In this document: piece by piece, positions 7,870-16,746 of the stretch
Layout of the letters: each line of letters starts with the position of its first letter
Numbering within the stretch: the first letter of the stretch is position 1
Assembly (NCBI GenBank): GCA_018268955.1
Contig: JAFDVO010000028.1
Coordinates: forward strand, 1 to 64,000
DNA from: Acidobacteriota bacterium
Lineage (GTDB): Bacteria; Acidobacteriota; Vicinamibacteria; Vicinamibacterales; CAVVIG01
Length of the DNA: 64,000 nt
Direction of reading: 5' to 3'
The notes under the pieces: model-generated
The model's input: only the letters and a program-made list of their open reading frames with translations
Told to the model about the DNA's origin: nothing
Databases searched by the model: none
Program-made: the position numbers and the translations under genes

Positions 7870-9285
7870 GTGTTCCAGGAAGCTCCCGGCTTCGAGCAGC
7901 GCCTGTCCGACCTCCAGGCGCAGATCGACCGGCTGACCATCGCACTCCAACTCTGGCGTGACAGCCAGGAACGGCTCGTGCCCGCAGACGAGCGGCTCTC
8001 CGGTCTCGCGGAGGACGCGGCCGATATCCTCGACGAGTGGCAGGCGATTGGGGCGCGTCACGCGCGGGCGGTCGACGCGCTCGAGCAGCAGGTTGCCGCA
8101 TTCGGGGCGGTTGAGGCCAGGCTGCACGCGGAATCCGCTGACCGGTTCCTCACGCTGCAGCGCATGGTGCAGCAGGAGTGGGCGACACAGCGGCTTCTCC
8201 CGCACGAGGCGTCAGGCGCCCGTCGCGAGCAGGTCGCCGAGTTGACGCACGCCTGCGTTGTCGCTGCGTCGGGGCGGGTGCCAGCTGCGCCTGTCACGTC
8301 GCTGCCCTCCGACGAGCGCGATCTCCTCGAACAGTTCGCATCGGTTGTCGTCACCGCGCCGGTGCGTGCGGACCACCACAGCGCGGAAGTCGAGGGCTCG
8401 GAGCGTGCGGCGCCGGCAGCCGACCTGCCGTTGCACCCGGAGCTCGACGCACCTGAGTTCGATGTGTCGGAGCAGCATGAGCCCCGCGCGGAAGTGTGGG
8501 ATTTTGCGCCGGTCGAGGCCGCAGCGCCCCAGGCGCGGCGGCAGGCGCTTCGGCCCGAGCCGCAACCGGTCGACACCTCGGCGCCGGACCTTCGCGGCGA
8601 GATGGCAAGCCAGATCGCCGAGATGCGTTTGCTGCTCCGCGAGTCGGAGGAACGGATGGTCGAGCAGGCCGAGCGGCAGCACCGCACGAATGCCCGGGTC
8701 ATGGCCGTTGTCGGCGTCGCGCTGTTGCTCGTGGTGACTGGTGGCGGATGGTGGATGGCGTCGATCCAGGCCAGGCTTCGCGCCACCGAGCGGCAGCTCG
8801 AGTCGATCCGCACCAACTCGGCGCGTCAGGTGGCTCAGGCGTCTGCGGTCGCTTCGGAGGCCAGAGCGGACGCCGCACGCCTCGCCGATGTGGCCCGTCA
8901 GGCCTCGATGCAGGCCGAGGCGATGACGATCGTGCTCGCATCGCCGGACCTCGTGCGCTACGGTCTCACGGCGACGAGCGGCTCGTCCGCTTCCGCGCAA
9001 CTGCTGTGGAGCCGCTCGCGAGGGCTCGTCGTGAGTGCCGTGCGACTGGATCCGCCGCCGGCGGGATCGGCGTATCAGGTGTGGCTCTTGACGCAGTCCT
9101 CCGCGATCGGCGCGGGGATGCTGCGCGTGGATGAGCGCGGGCGCGGTTCGCTTGCGACGATCGAGCCCCCGGTCGTGCCGCGTCCGGTACTCGGTGCCTC
9201 GATCACCCTCGAGCCGGCGGTCGGCAGTCCTGCGCCGACGGGGCCAACCGTCGCGGCGCGGCTGCCGGTCCCCGCCGAACCCTAG
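7870..9285 (+). CDS. Membrane protein with long coiled coil and RskA-like C-terminal domain
   Basis: 471 residues from GTG 7870, which follows AGGA at a suitable distance; a TATCAT hexamer lies at 7844-7849. The N-terminal 130 residues are heptad-like (DLQAQIDRL, LEQQVAAFGAVEARL); an acidic/Pro linker follows, then one membrane helix near 280 (VVGVALLLVVTGGGWWM), another helical stretch, and a C-terminal domain (about 360-470; GLVVSAVRLDPPPAGSAYQVWLL) matching the extracytoplasmic part of RskA-type anti-sigma factors. The zinc-binding anti-sigma domain that would hold a sigma factor is absent, and no sigma gene is adjacent. A cell-envelope sensor or scaffold is a guess. Confidence 0.7.
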   Translation: MFQEAPGFEQRLSDLQAQIDRLTIALQLWRDSQERLVPADERLSGLAEDAADILDEWQAIGARHARAVDALEQQVAAFGAVEARLHAESADRFLTLQRMVQQEWATQRLLPHEASGARREQVAELTHACVVAASGRVPAAPVTSLPSDERDLLEQFASVVVTAPVRADHHSAEVEGSERAAPAADLPLHPELDAPEFDVSEQHEPRAEVWDFAPVEAAAPQARRQALRPEPQPVDTSAPDLRGEMASQIAEMRLLLRESEERMVEQAERQHRTNARVMAVVGVALLLVVTGGGWWMASIQARLRATERQLESIRTNSARQVAQASAVASEARADAARLADVARQASMQAEAMTIVLASPDLVRYGLTATSGSSASAQLLWSRSRGLVVSAVRLDPPPAGSAYQVWLLTQSSAIGAGMLRVDERGRGSLATIEPPVVPRPVLGASITLEPAVGSPAPTGPTVAARLPVPAEP

Positions 9286-9294
9286 CCTCACCCG

Positions 9295-10431
9295 ATGCGG
9301 CTCTTCCTGAGCGACGCGCTCGCGCTTGTCGGCAGGCTGTCGGACAAGCCGGCCGGCGACTCGCCACGAGTGCGCTTTCGGCGGTTCCTCTCCTCATGGC
9401 CAGGTCGTGTCGCCGACCTTCACGCCCTGATCGACGACGGCCAGCGGGCGGCCGACGAGCAGTCGCAGCGGGCGCTCACCGATCTGGTCGTCACCATCGG
9501 GCGTCATCTGGGATTCAGTGTCACGTATGGTGTCTACGGTCGCGCGGGTGGCGCGGTTCGCTTCGACGGGGCCTGGCGGTTACCGGGCGAGGCACGCGTG
9601 GTCCTGGAAGTGCGCACGGACCGGACACGCCCGTATAGCCCGGACGATCTGGCCCGCACCATGGCCGCCCTTCCGGACGCACCGCCGACGTCCGCCGGTG
9701 AGCAGACCACCGGGCTCTGTATCAGCGTGCGGCTGCACGGTCGTCGTCGCGCCAGCGATCTGGCCGCAGAAGGGCAGGCTCGCCCGGGGATGCCGCGGGT
9801 GCTGCCGGTGCATGCCGTGCTGATGCTGGCGGAACGGGTCGAAGAACAGCGGCTCACGCCGACGCAGGCGCTCGAGCTGCTGCTCGGCGCTGACGATCAC
9901 TCGCGAGTGGCCGAACTGCTCGCCCAGGCGCCGCGACCCGCCGAGCCAGCTGACGCCACGCCGCACCTCTCGCTCGTGCCGAAGGAGGAGCCGCCCGACT
10001 ACTGGATTGCCACCGTGCCTCCAGAGACACACACGTCGCCCGAGCAGTTCGTCGAGGCGGTCGTCCGCGGTCGACAACTCCTCGGCGTCAGCGCCATCGG
10101 CATCTTCCCGGCCACGGCGCACCCTGGCGACTGGGTCTGTTTCTACCTGGCCGGCACCGGCGTGGTCGGGCATGCGCGCCTCTCGGGTGAGCTCGAACGA
10201 GGCCGTGCGAGGCTTCGCGGCGCAGACCGCTACGCCGCCGTCTTCGCGCTCTCCGACGTCGAGCTGTATGACGCCCCCCGGTCGCTCGACACAGGCTCGC
10301 CCGCTCAGCGTCTCGCGACCCGGACGCTCTTCGACGCCGAAGGCCCGTTCCTCACGCCGATCTCAGCGGGTGAGTTCGCCAGCCTCACGCGTGCCACCCG
10401 CCACTCGGGCCCCTCGAGCGCCCAACCCTAA
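9295..10431 (+). CDS. Two-domain unknown: restriction-endonuclease-like N-terminus and EVE/ASCH-like C-terminus
   Basis: 378 residues, not assigned to a named family. Residues 60-110 hold a helix, then GFSVTYGVYGR, then D91 (VRFDGAW) and E105-x-R107 (VVLEVRTD): the spacing of a PD-(D/E)xK fold with Arg in place of Lys. From about 238 the text PDYWIATVPPE, then GDWVCFYLAGTGVVGHARL, resembles EVE/PUA-like modified-base readers. Between them lies a helical linker. A nucleic-acid role is therefore plausible, but both assignments rest on short motifs. A TAGCCT hexamer (9283-9288), formed partly by the previous stop codon, ends 6 nt before ATG 9295, giving the gene its own leaderless promoter. Confidence 0.65.
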   Translation: MRLFLSDALALVGRLSDKPAGDSPRVRFRRFLSSWPGRVADLHALIDDGQRAADEQSQRALTDLVVTIGRHLGFSVTYGVYGRAGGAVRFDGAWRLPGEARVVLEVRTDRTRPYSPDDLARTMAALPDAPPTSAGEQTTGLCISVRLHGRRRASDLAAEGQARPGMPRVLPVHAVLMLAERVEEQRLTPTQALELLLGADDHSRVAELLAQAPRPAEPADATPHLSLVPKEEPPDYWIATVPPETHTSPEQFVEAVVRGRQLLGVSAIGIFPATAHPGDWVCFYLAGTGVVGHARLSGELERGRARLRGADRYAAVFALSDVELYDAPRSLDTGSPAQRLATRTLFDAEGPFLTPISAGEFASLTRATRHSGPSSAQP

Positions 10432-10435
10432 GGCC

Positions 10436-10515
10436 CAGTTCGGAGCCCGAGTCCCGGGTCCCCAGCCCCCAGTATCAGTACCCAGCTCCGAGTCCCGAAC
10501 TCCCGATCTCCCCCT
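10436..10515. repeat. GAGTCCC word array, second copy
   Basis: Degenerate copies of CCGAGTCCC, GTCCCCAG and ACCCAGCTCC follow the previous stop codon. The word family is the same as at 6735-6842. Bases 10516-10624 hold no other recognised element apart from a possible GATAAC -10. Confidence 0.6.
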
Positions 10516-10624
10516 CCCGCTGAGTGCAGCGGGTCCGGTCGAGTCCCGATAACGGGATTGCGAGCAAGCACGTGGGAGAGCTGTGTGTGGGCGCGGGAAG
10601 AACGGCGCATGTGAGGCGAGACCT

Positions 10625-12637
10625 GTGCACGTGACGAGACGGCGTCAGCGCGTCCTCGGCTGGGCGCTGGCACTCGCCTGTTTCCTGCCGGGGCAGGTTC
10701 GCGCCCAGGAGCCTGCGCCCTTTGACCCCGCAGCAGCGTCGCGAAAGGACCTGCCGGATCTCGGCCTCGAGGACCTGCTGCACGTGAAGGTCTACGCCGC
10801 GTCGCGGTCGGTGCAGGACGCAACGCAGGTCCCGGCGTCGGTGACGGTCATTCGCGCGGACGAGATCCGGCGGCAGGGCTACCGCACGCTCGCCGACGTG
10901 CTTCGCGCGGTGCGCGGCTTCTACGTGAGCTACGACCGCAACTACAGCTACCTGGGCGTACGAGGCTTCCTTCGTCCAGGCGACTACAACACCCGGATCC
11001 TGCTGCTCGTCAACGGCCACCGGATGAACGACGTCGTCTTCGAGCAGGCGTTGCTCGGGACCGAGTCTCCGATCGACGTGCGGCTGATCGATCGCGTCGA
11101 GGTCATCCGCGGGCCAAGCTCCTCGCTCTACGGGACGAGCGCATTCTTCGCCGTCGTGAACCTCGTCACGCGAACCGGGCACGGGCTCAACGGGACCGAA
11201 GCCGAACTCGAGGGGGGCTCGCAGGCGACGGTGCGGGGCCGCCTGATGTCAGGTGGTCGCAACGCGCGTGGCTTCGAGGGGTTGTTCGCGGTCTCGTCGT
11301 TCCGAAGCGACGGGAACACGCAGCTCGCCTTTCCTGAACTGGCCCGACCCGGTGAAAGCACCGCCACCGTCATCGATGCAGATCTCGATCGCGGCGCGAG
11401 TGTGTACGTGAGCGGATCGCACGGCGGCTTCACCGCCCAGGCCGGTGGCGGCACCCGCATCAAGACCGTGCCGACCGCTCCGTTCGACACGCTCGTCAAC
11501 GACCCTCGTACGCAGACGCGCGATGACCGTGCGTTCGCCGACCTTCAGTTCACCCGTCAACTCGACCCACGCACGCGCGTCACGCTCCGCGGCGCCTACG
11601 ACCAGTACCGCTACGCGGGCACGTTCGCCTACGCATCGGGACCGTTCAACGACGACGCGCACGCGCTGTGGCTGACCGGTGAGGGACAGGTCGTTCACCA
11701 GACTGCGCGCCACACCCTCACGGTTGGCGCCGAATATCGTCGGAACGTTCGGCAGGATCAGTCCGCGGCCGGGTCGTCGGGGACACTGCTCGACGTCCAG
11801 CTCGAATCGCACACGGCCGGCGTGTTCGCCGAAGACGAGTACCGCCTGCACCGACGCGTCCTGGTCAATGGCGGCGTGCGCTGGGACGAGTACGCCGGCT
11901 CGTTTGGAAGCACGGTCAACCCGCGCATCGGGGTTGTCGTCACGCCCGTCGGTGGCAGCACGCTCAAGGCGCTCTATGGAACCGCATTCCGCGCGCCGAA
12001 CCCGTTCGAGCTCTACTACGACCAGAACGCGATCAGTCGTGGCCTCCGTCCAGAGCGCATCCGGTCGTTCGAACTCGCCTGGGAACAGCGCATGGCCACG
12101 CGGCTCGCCTTGATCGGGTCGGTGTTCCGCAACCATGTATCCGACCTGATCACGCAGCGGAGTGGCAGCCGCGACACGCTCGACGGGCTCTACTACGTGA
12201 ACGGCGACAGTGTGACGGCCCGTGGCGTCGAGCTCGAGGTGCAGGGTGAGCTACCCGGTCGCATCCACACGCGGGTAGGGCAGGTCTTCCAACGGGCGGG
12301 TCGCGACGGGTCGACGCTCGTACTCAGCAACTCGCCGCGCACGCTGTCGACGCTCGTTCTCGACGCACCGGTGCCTCGGACGGATCTGGTGGTCGCGTTC
12401 AACGGCTACTTTGTCGGTGAACGGCGACGGCAGGGGCAGTCGCCCGTCGACAGCGCGTTCGTGGGCAACCTCTCCGTCACGCGGCAGGCGTCACGAGGTG
12501 GCCTCGGGCTGGGGCTCACCATCTACAACGTTTTCGACGCCGCATACGCAGACCCGGGATCGGTGGAGCACCGGCAGAGCGCGCTGCCGGGTGACGGCCG
12601 CACCGCGCTCGTGCGTCTCTGGTGGCGGTTCCGATGA
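10625..12637 (+). CDS. TonB-dependent receptor
   Basis: About 670 residues: a signal peptide (basic start, GWALALACFLPGQVRAQ), a plug domain (about 45-165; ATQVPASVTVIRADEIRRQGY, then RVEVIRGPSSSLYGT) and a 22-strand-type beta barrel ending in W-x-R-F with an aromatic last residue. Such receptors take up siderophores, cobalamin or glycans in the outer membrane. No cargo domain or clear TonB box was seen. GTG 10625 follows GAGG by 8 nt. The stop overlaps the ATG of the YfiR gene (ATGA), so it is coupled to the c-di-GMP genes and may be the sensor or outlet of that circuit, where Pseudomonas has YfiB. Confidence 0.88.
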   Translation: MHVTRRRQRVLGWALALACFLPGQVRAQEPAPFDPAAASRKDLPDLGLEDLLHVKVYAASRSVQDATQVPASVTVIRADEIRRQGYRTLADVLRAVRGFYVSYDRNYSYLGVRGFLRPGDYNTRILLLVNGHRMNDVVFEQALLGTESPIDVRLIDRVEVIRGPSSSLYGTSAFFAVVNLVTRTGHGLNGTEAELEGGSQATVRGRLMSGGRNARGFEGLFAVSSFRSDGNTQLAFPELARPGESTATVIDADLDRGASVYVSGSHGGFTAQAGGGTRIKTVPTAPFDTLVNDPRTQTRDDRAFADLQFTRQLDPRTRVTLRGAYDQYRYAGTFAYASGPFNDDAHALWLTGEGQVVHQTARHTLTVGAEYRRNVRQDQSAAGSSGTLLDVQLESHTAGVFAEDEYRLHRRVLVNGGVRWDEYAGSFGSTVNPRIGVVVTPVGGSTLKALYGTAFRAPNPFELYYDQNAISRGLRPERIRSFELAWEQRMATRLALIGSVFRNHVSDLITQRSGSRDTLDGLYYVNGDSVTARGVELEVQGELPGRIHTRVGQVFQRAGRDGSTLVLSNSPRTLSTLVLDAPVPRTDLVVAFNGYFVGERRRQGQSPVDSAFVGNLSVTRQASRGGLGLGLTIYNVFDAAYADPGSVEHRQSALPGDGRTALVRLWWRFR

Positions 12638-13215
12638 CGGCGCGCGGACCGCAGTGGCGCGTGCTGCCGGTGGCGCTCGTCCTCTGGGGCACGGTCCTCG
12701 GGGCGGCCGGTCCTGGCACCGGACCTGGCGAAGGGACGCGGGCTGACGAGTACCGAGTGAAGGCCGCCTTCCTCTTCAACTTCGCCAAGTTCATCGAATG
12801 GCCCTCGTCGTCCTTCAGTGGGACCACGACGCCGCTGCAGGTCTGCGTGCTCGGTGTGGATCCGTTCGGCTCGACACTCGACGATACCCTGCGCGGTCGT
12901 GCCGTCGCCGGGCGTCCCATCCAGGTCCGCCGGATGACGGAGCCGGACAGGTCATGTCATCTCCTCTTCATCTCTACGTCAGAGCGCAAGCGGCTCCCGC
13001 TGATCACCGAGCAGCTTCGAGGCGCCAGCATCCTGACCGTTGGTGAGGATGACGGGTTCATCGCGGCCGGCGGAATGATCGAGTTGATCTCGGATGGCGA
13101 CAACGTGCAGTTCAACGTGTCGCCGCTCGCTGCTGAGCGGGCCGGGCTGCACGTCAGTGCGAGGCTCGTGTCCCTTGCCGCCAACCAGCGACATGCGTCC
13201 GGAGGTCGGCGATGA
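12634..13215 (+). CDS. YfiR family periplasmic protein (DUF4154)
   Basis: 193 residues with an N-terminal signal segment (LPVALVLWGTVLGAAG) and the family core: DEYRVKAAFLFNFAKFIEWP near 40, CVLGVDPFG near 75, a CHLLFIS strand, and ILTVGEDDGFIAAGGMIELI near 140. YfiR proteins sit in the periplasm and hold the partner diguanylate cyclase inactive until a redox or envelope signal removes them. It overlaps the receptor gene before it and the cyclase gene after it by 4 nt each, which fits a stoichiometric three-part signalling unit. Confidence 0.88.
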   Translation: MTARGPQWRVLPVALVLWGTVLGAAGPGTGPGEGTRADEYRVKAAFLFNFAKFIEWPSSSFSGTTTPLQVCVLGVDPFGSTLDDTLRGRAVAGRPIQVRRMTEPDRSCHLLFISTSERKRLPLITEQLRGASILTVGEDDGFIAAGGMIELISDGDNVQFNVSPLAAERAGLHVSARLVSLAANQRHASGGRR

Positions 13216-15074
13216 CGCGCTGGTTCGAGGACGCGTCGATCCGCTGGAAGCTGACAGTCCTGATGGCGGCCACGACCGCGATGGTGCTCACGCTCGCCGC
13301 GCTCGCGATGGGGACCTACGAGGTGGTCACCTTCAAGCGCGCGCTCGAGCAGAAGCTGACCGTCGTCGCGGAAATCGTGGGACGGAATTCAACGGCGGCG
13401 CTGGCGTTCGGCGATGCGTCCGTGGCGCGCGACGTGCTGGCGGCACTCGGGGCCGAGCCGTCGATTGAACTCGGGGCGGTCTACGACAACGACGGCAAGC
13501 CGCTGGCCTCGTTCGTGGCCGCGGGCGCGGAGGCGGTGATTCCGCGCACGCCAGGCGAGCCGGGCAATCGCACCTCCGCGGCGGGGATGACGGTGATCCG
13601 TCCAATCGTCCTGGACGGTGAACGGGTCGGGACGGTGTTCGTCCAGGCCACGCTCGGTGAACTGCGGGCGCGCATGCTGCTCTTCGGCGGGCTGACGCTG
13701 CTCGTCGTGTTCACGTGCGCTGTCGTCGGCCTCGTCCTGTCTGCCGGGCTGCAGGGCCGGATCTCGCAGCCGATCCTCGACCTCGCCAACACGGCGAGGC
13801 TCGTCACCTCGGACCGCAACTTCAGCCTGCGCGCGACGCCCGGAGGGCGCGACGAAGTCGGCGTGCTCGTGCAGGACTTCAACCGGATGCTCACCGAGAT
13901 CGAGCGGCAGGATCACCAGCTGCGGCAGCAACAGGAGTCGCTGACCGAGGAGGTCGCGAGCCGCACGGCCGAACTCGTGAGCGCGAACGAGCGCCTGACG
14001 GTGTCCGTGAAGCGCGTGGAGCACTACGCCGAGCAGATCGCGCAGCTGACCGCGCTGGGCCAGCTGCTGCAGTCCTGCGTGTCACCGGACGAGGTATTCG
14101 GCGTCATCCAGGACGCGATGCCCGGCCTCTTCCCCGGCGACTCCGGGTCGGTGACCATCCTGAAAGCGTCCGGTAACCTCATGGAGACGATGGCGGCGTG
14201 GGGGACGAACCCGCCGCATCAACGCGTCTTCGCGCCGGATGAGTGCTGGGCCTTCCGCCGCGGTCGCCCCCATCTGGTGACAGACGCCTCGTCCCCGCTG
14301 CGCTGCGCGCACCTCACGCCGGAGGACGGGCCCACCACGTTCTGCGTGCCGATGATGGCGCAGGGCGACAACGTCGGGATTCTGCAGTTCAACTTCGGCA
14401 GCGCCGTTCACGGGGAGCAGGCCGACGCGACCGCGTCCGAGCAGTCGACGCGCACGCGCATCGCCAGCGCGCTGGCCGAGCACACGGCGCTCGCCCTGGC
14501 CAACCTGCGCCTGCGCGAGGCGCTGCGCAGCCAGTCGATCGTGGATTCGCTGACCGGGCTCTTCAACCGCCGGTACCTCGAGAACATGCTCGAGCGCGAG
14601 TGCCGCCGTGCTGTCCGTTCGAAGCGGCCGCTATCGGTGCTGATGATCGACGTCGACCACTTCAAGCAGTTCAACGACACCTGGGGACACGACGGCGGCG
14701 ACGCGGTCCTCCGGGAGCTGTCCACGCTCTTGCGCGCGCATTTCCGTGGCGACGACATCGCCTGCCGGTATGGTGGCGAGGAGTTCGTGGTCGTCCTCAC
14801 GGAAGCCTCCATCGAGAACGCCTTCGCACGCGCCGAGGACCTTCGCAAGGAAGTCCATCGACTCGTCGCCGAGCACAGGCGCCAGCCTCTCGGGTCGGTC
14901 ACCGTGTCAGTCGGCGTGGCATGTCTCCCGGAACACGGCGTCTCGCCGGAGGACCTGATCGCGGCCGCCGATCGCGCACTCTATCGCGCGAAGGATGCCG
15001 GACGGAACCGCACCGAGACGGCCAGCGTGTCGGCCCACGCGCTCGCACGCTTCAGCGATCCCGGCCTCGCCTGA
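13212..15074 (+). CDS. Diguanylate cyclase: periplasmic CHASE8-like sensor, HAMP, GAF, GGDEF
   Basis: 620 residues: membrane helix near 13-35, periplasmic CHASE8-like segment (about 36-150), second helix near 157-180, HAMP (185-235), coiled coil, GAF-like domain (about 280-435) and GGDEF domain (445-605). The active site reads GGEEF at 521-525, and an I-site RGDD sits exactly five residues before it, so product inhibition by c-di-GMP is expected. The N-terminal half resembles YfiN/TpbB, which is repressed by YfiR; the extra GAF domain is not in YfiN and suggests a second, cytoplasmic input. The start overlaps the YfiR stop (ATGA). Confidence 0.9.
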   Translation: MTRWFEDASIRWKLTVLMAATTAMVLTLAALAMGTYEVVTFKRALEQKLTVVAEIVGRNSTAALAFGDASVARDVLAALGAEPSIELGAVYDNDGKPLASFVAAGAEAVIPRTPGEPGNRTSAAGMTVIRPIVLDGERVGTVFVQATLGELRARMLLFGGLTLLVVFTCAVVGLVLSAGLQGRISQPILDLANTARLVTSDRNFSLRATPGGRDEVGVLVQDFNRMLTEIERQDHQLRQQQESLTEEVASRTAELVSANERLTVSVKRVEHYAEQIAQLTALGQLLQSCVSPDEVFGVIQDAMPGLFPGDSGSVTILKASGNLMETMAAWGTNPPHQRVFAPDECWAFRRGRPHLVTDASSPLRCAHLTPEDGPTTFCVPMMAQGDNVGILQFNFGSAVHGEQADATASEQSTRTRIASALAEHTALALANLRLREALRSQSIVDSLTGLFNRRYLENMLERECRRAVRSKRPLSVLMIDVDHFKQFNDTWGHDGGDAVLRELSTLLRAHFRGDDIACRYGGEEFVVVLTEASIENAFARAEDLRKEVHRLVAEHRRQPLGSVTVSVGVACLPEHGVSPEDLIAAADRALYRAKDAGRNRTETASVSAHALARFSDPGLA

Positions 15075-15150
15075 GCTGCGTCGGGCATCTGCCAGCTGGT
15101 CTCTCGCAGAAAAGCGCGGCACACCCGGTCGCGTCTGCTTTAATGGGCCC

Positions 15151-15948
15151 ATGCGCGTACGGCTCTCCGTCGTCGCCGCCCTCGCTGCCGTGCTCGTGTT
15201 CGCCGGCGCGGCCGCAGCACAGCGCCGTTTCTTCGGTCGCCAGGTCGGACGGGACGTGACGGTCGTGAACAAGGAGTACGACGGCCGTTTCACCTTCGCG
15301 CGCGTGAAGTACGCGACCGCTCCCGGTGGCTTCTGGTACATGGGCCTGCCGTCGTGGGCGCACGGCTACCCGATGTCCGAGGACAACCTCATGCGCATCA
15401 TGGATGAGGTCAGCTACCTGGGGGCGCGCACCGACGCGTACAACGTCTTCGCCCTCGACGATCCGGAGATCACCAAGTACCCCATCCTCTACCTGACCGA
15501 AGCTGGCTGGTGGACGATGACCGACCGGGAGGTGCAGGCGTTCCGGGCCTACCTGCTGAAGGGCGGCTTCATCATCTTCGACGACTTCAAGTTGCCCGGC
15601 GAGTTCGGCGCCGGCGGCGGCGGGTGGGACACGTTCGAGGAGAACATGAAGCGGGTCTTCCCGTCGGCGAAGTTCGTGGATCTGGAGCCGTCGCACCCGA
15701 TCTTCCACTCGTTCTTCGAGATCAAGTCGCTGACCGACTTCCCGCAGGCGTACAACTCGGGACCGCCCATCTTCCGCGGCCTCTACGAGGACAACGACCC
15801 GAAGAAGCGCCTGCTGATGGTGGTGAACTACAACACCGACATCTCGCAGTACTGGGAGTGGTCCGGCCGTGGGCTGCGCCCGTTCGACGAAACGAACGAG
15901 GCGTACAAGCTCGGTGTGAACTACATCGTCTACGGCCTGACCCACTGA
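15151..15948 (+). CDS. DUF4159 family exported protein
   Basis: 265 residues with a Sec signal peptide ending near AAAAQRR. The mature part carries the DUF4159 pattern: FTFARVKYAT, then LYLTEAGWWTMTDREVQAFRAYLLKGGFIIFDDF and PIFHSFFEI. This glutamine-amidotransferase-like fold is often encoded near MoxR/vWA gene sets, but none is here. Function unknown. A TTTAAT hexamer (15139-15144) lies exactly 6 nt before ATG 15151, the clearest leaderless start in the window. Confidence 0.85.
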   Translation: MRVRLSVVAALAAVLVFAGAAAAQRRFFGRQVGRDVTVVNKEYDGRFTFARVKYATAPGGFWYMGLPSWAHGYPMSEDNLMRIMDEVSYLGARTDAYNVFALDDPEITKYPILYLTEAGWWTMTDREVQAFRAYLLKGGFIIFDDFKLPGEFGAGGGGWDTFEENMKRVFPSAKFVDLEPSHPIFHSFFEIKSLTDFPQAYNSGPPIFRGLYEDNDPKKRLLMVVNYNTDISQYWEWSGRGLRPFDETNEAYKLGVNYIVYGLTH

Positions 15949-15987
15949 GCCGCCCAGCCATCCTGCCGGCGGTGGGGTCCGGCGAAT

Positions 15988-15999
15988 TAGAATGGCGAC
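15988..15999 (+). promoter_or_regulatory. -10 hexamer TAGAAT with N6 to an in-frame ATC
   Basis: TAGAAT at 15988-15993, six bases, then ATC at 16000, in frame with the glycosyltransferase. The TAG is also the last in-frame stop, so translation must begin after it. Confidence 0.6.
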
Positions 16000-16746
16000 A
16001 TCGCTACCGTCGCCGATCCCATCCATCTGTCTGTCATCGTGCCCGCCTTCAACGAGGCCGGACGCATCGGCGCGAGCGTGGCCCGCATCCTCGCGTACCT
16101 GGATTCACGTACCTACCGATCCGAGCTGATCGTGGTGCTCGATGGGGGAGGGCCGGGTTCAGAAGAGGAGATCGCCCGGGTCGCACAGGGACGCCGCGAC
16201 GTTCGCGTGCTCGACAACGGATCGAACCGGGGAAAGGGCTACTCCGTACGCCGTGGGGTCCTGGCGTCCCACGGTCGGTTCGTGCTGTTTGCCGACGCCG
16301 ATCTCTCGCTGCCGATCGAGGATGCAGACCGCTTCCTTCGCCAGCTCGAATCCGGCGCGGATGTGGCGATCGGGTCGCGCGCGGTCGCCGGCGCCTCGGA
16401 ACGCGGTGAACAACAGCGGCTTCGGCAATCCATGAGCCGGATCTTCAATGCGGTCGTCCGCAGCGTGGCGGTGCGCGGTCTCCGCGATACCCAGTGCGGC
16501 TTCAAGGCGTTCAAGGGCGAGGTGGCTCGCGCGATCTTCGGTGTTCAACGCATCGATGGGTTCGGTTTCGACGTGGAGATCCTCCGCATCGCGCAGAGCC
16601 GCGGCCTGCGGATCGTCGAGGTGCCGGTTGCCTGCCAGTACCATCCCTCCAGTTCGGTGCGCCAGTTCAGGCACGCCCTGCTCATGCTCGCGGACCTGAC
16701 GCGCATCGTCTGGCACGACCTGCGCGGCCACTACGATGTCCTCTAG
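16000..16746 (+). CDS. GT2 glycosyltransferase, dolichyl/polyprenyl-phosphate sugar synthase (ALG5/DPM-like); possible ATC start
   Basis: 248 residues if read from ATC 16000. GT-A fold: HLSVIVPAFNEAGRIG (nucleotide-binding first strand), DNGSNRGKGYSVRRG, the metal site DADLS near 98-102, AIGSRA and QCGFKAFKG; no C-terminal membrane helices. Such enzymes load a sugar onto a polyprenyl phosphate for GT-C transferases, and the next gene encodes a GT-C-like protein overlapping by 11 nt. No ATG, GTG or TTG follows the last stop (15988) before GTG 16039, and a start at 16039 would cut off the conserved first beta strand. ATC 16000 (after TAGAAT-N6) or CTG 16027 are the alternatives. Confidence 0.82.
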   Translation: MATVADPIHLSVIVPAFNEAGRIGASVARILAYLDSRTYRSELIVVLDGGGPGSEEEIARVAQGRRDVRVLDNGSNRGKGYSVRRGVLASHGRFVLFADADLSLPIEDADRFLRQLESGADVAIGSRAVAGASERGEQQRLRQSMSRIFNAVVRSVAVRGLRDTQCGFKAFKGEVARAIFGVQRIDGFGFDVEILRIAQSRGLRIVEVPVACQYHPSSSVRQFRHALLMLADLTRIVWHDLRGHYDVL

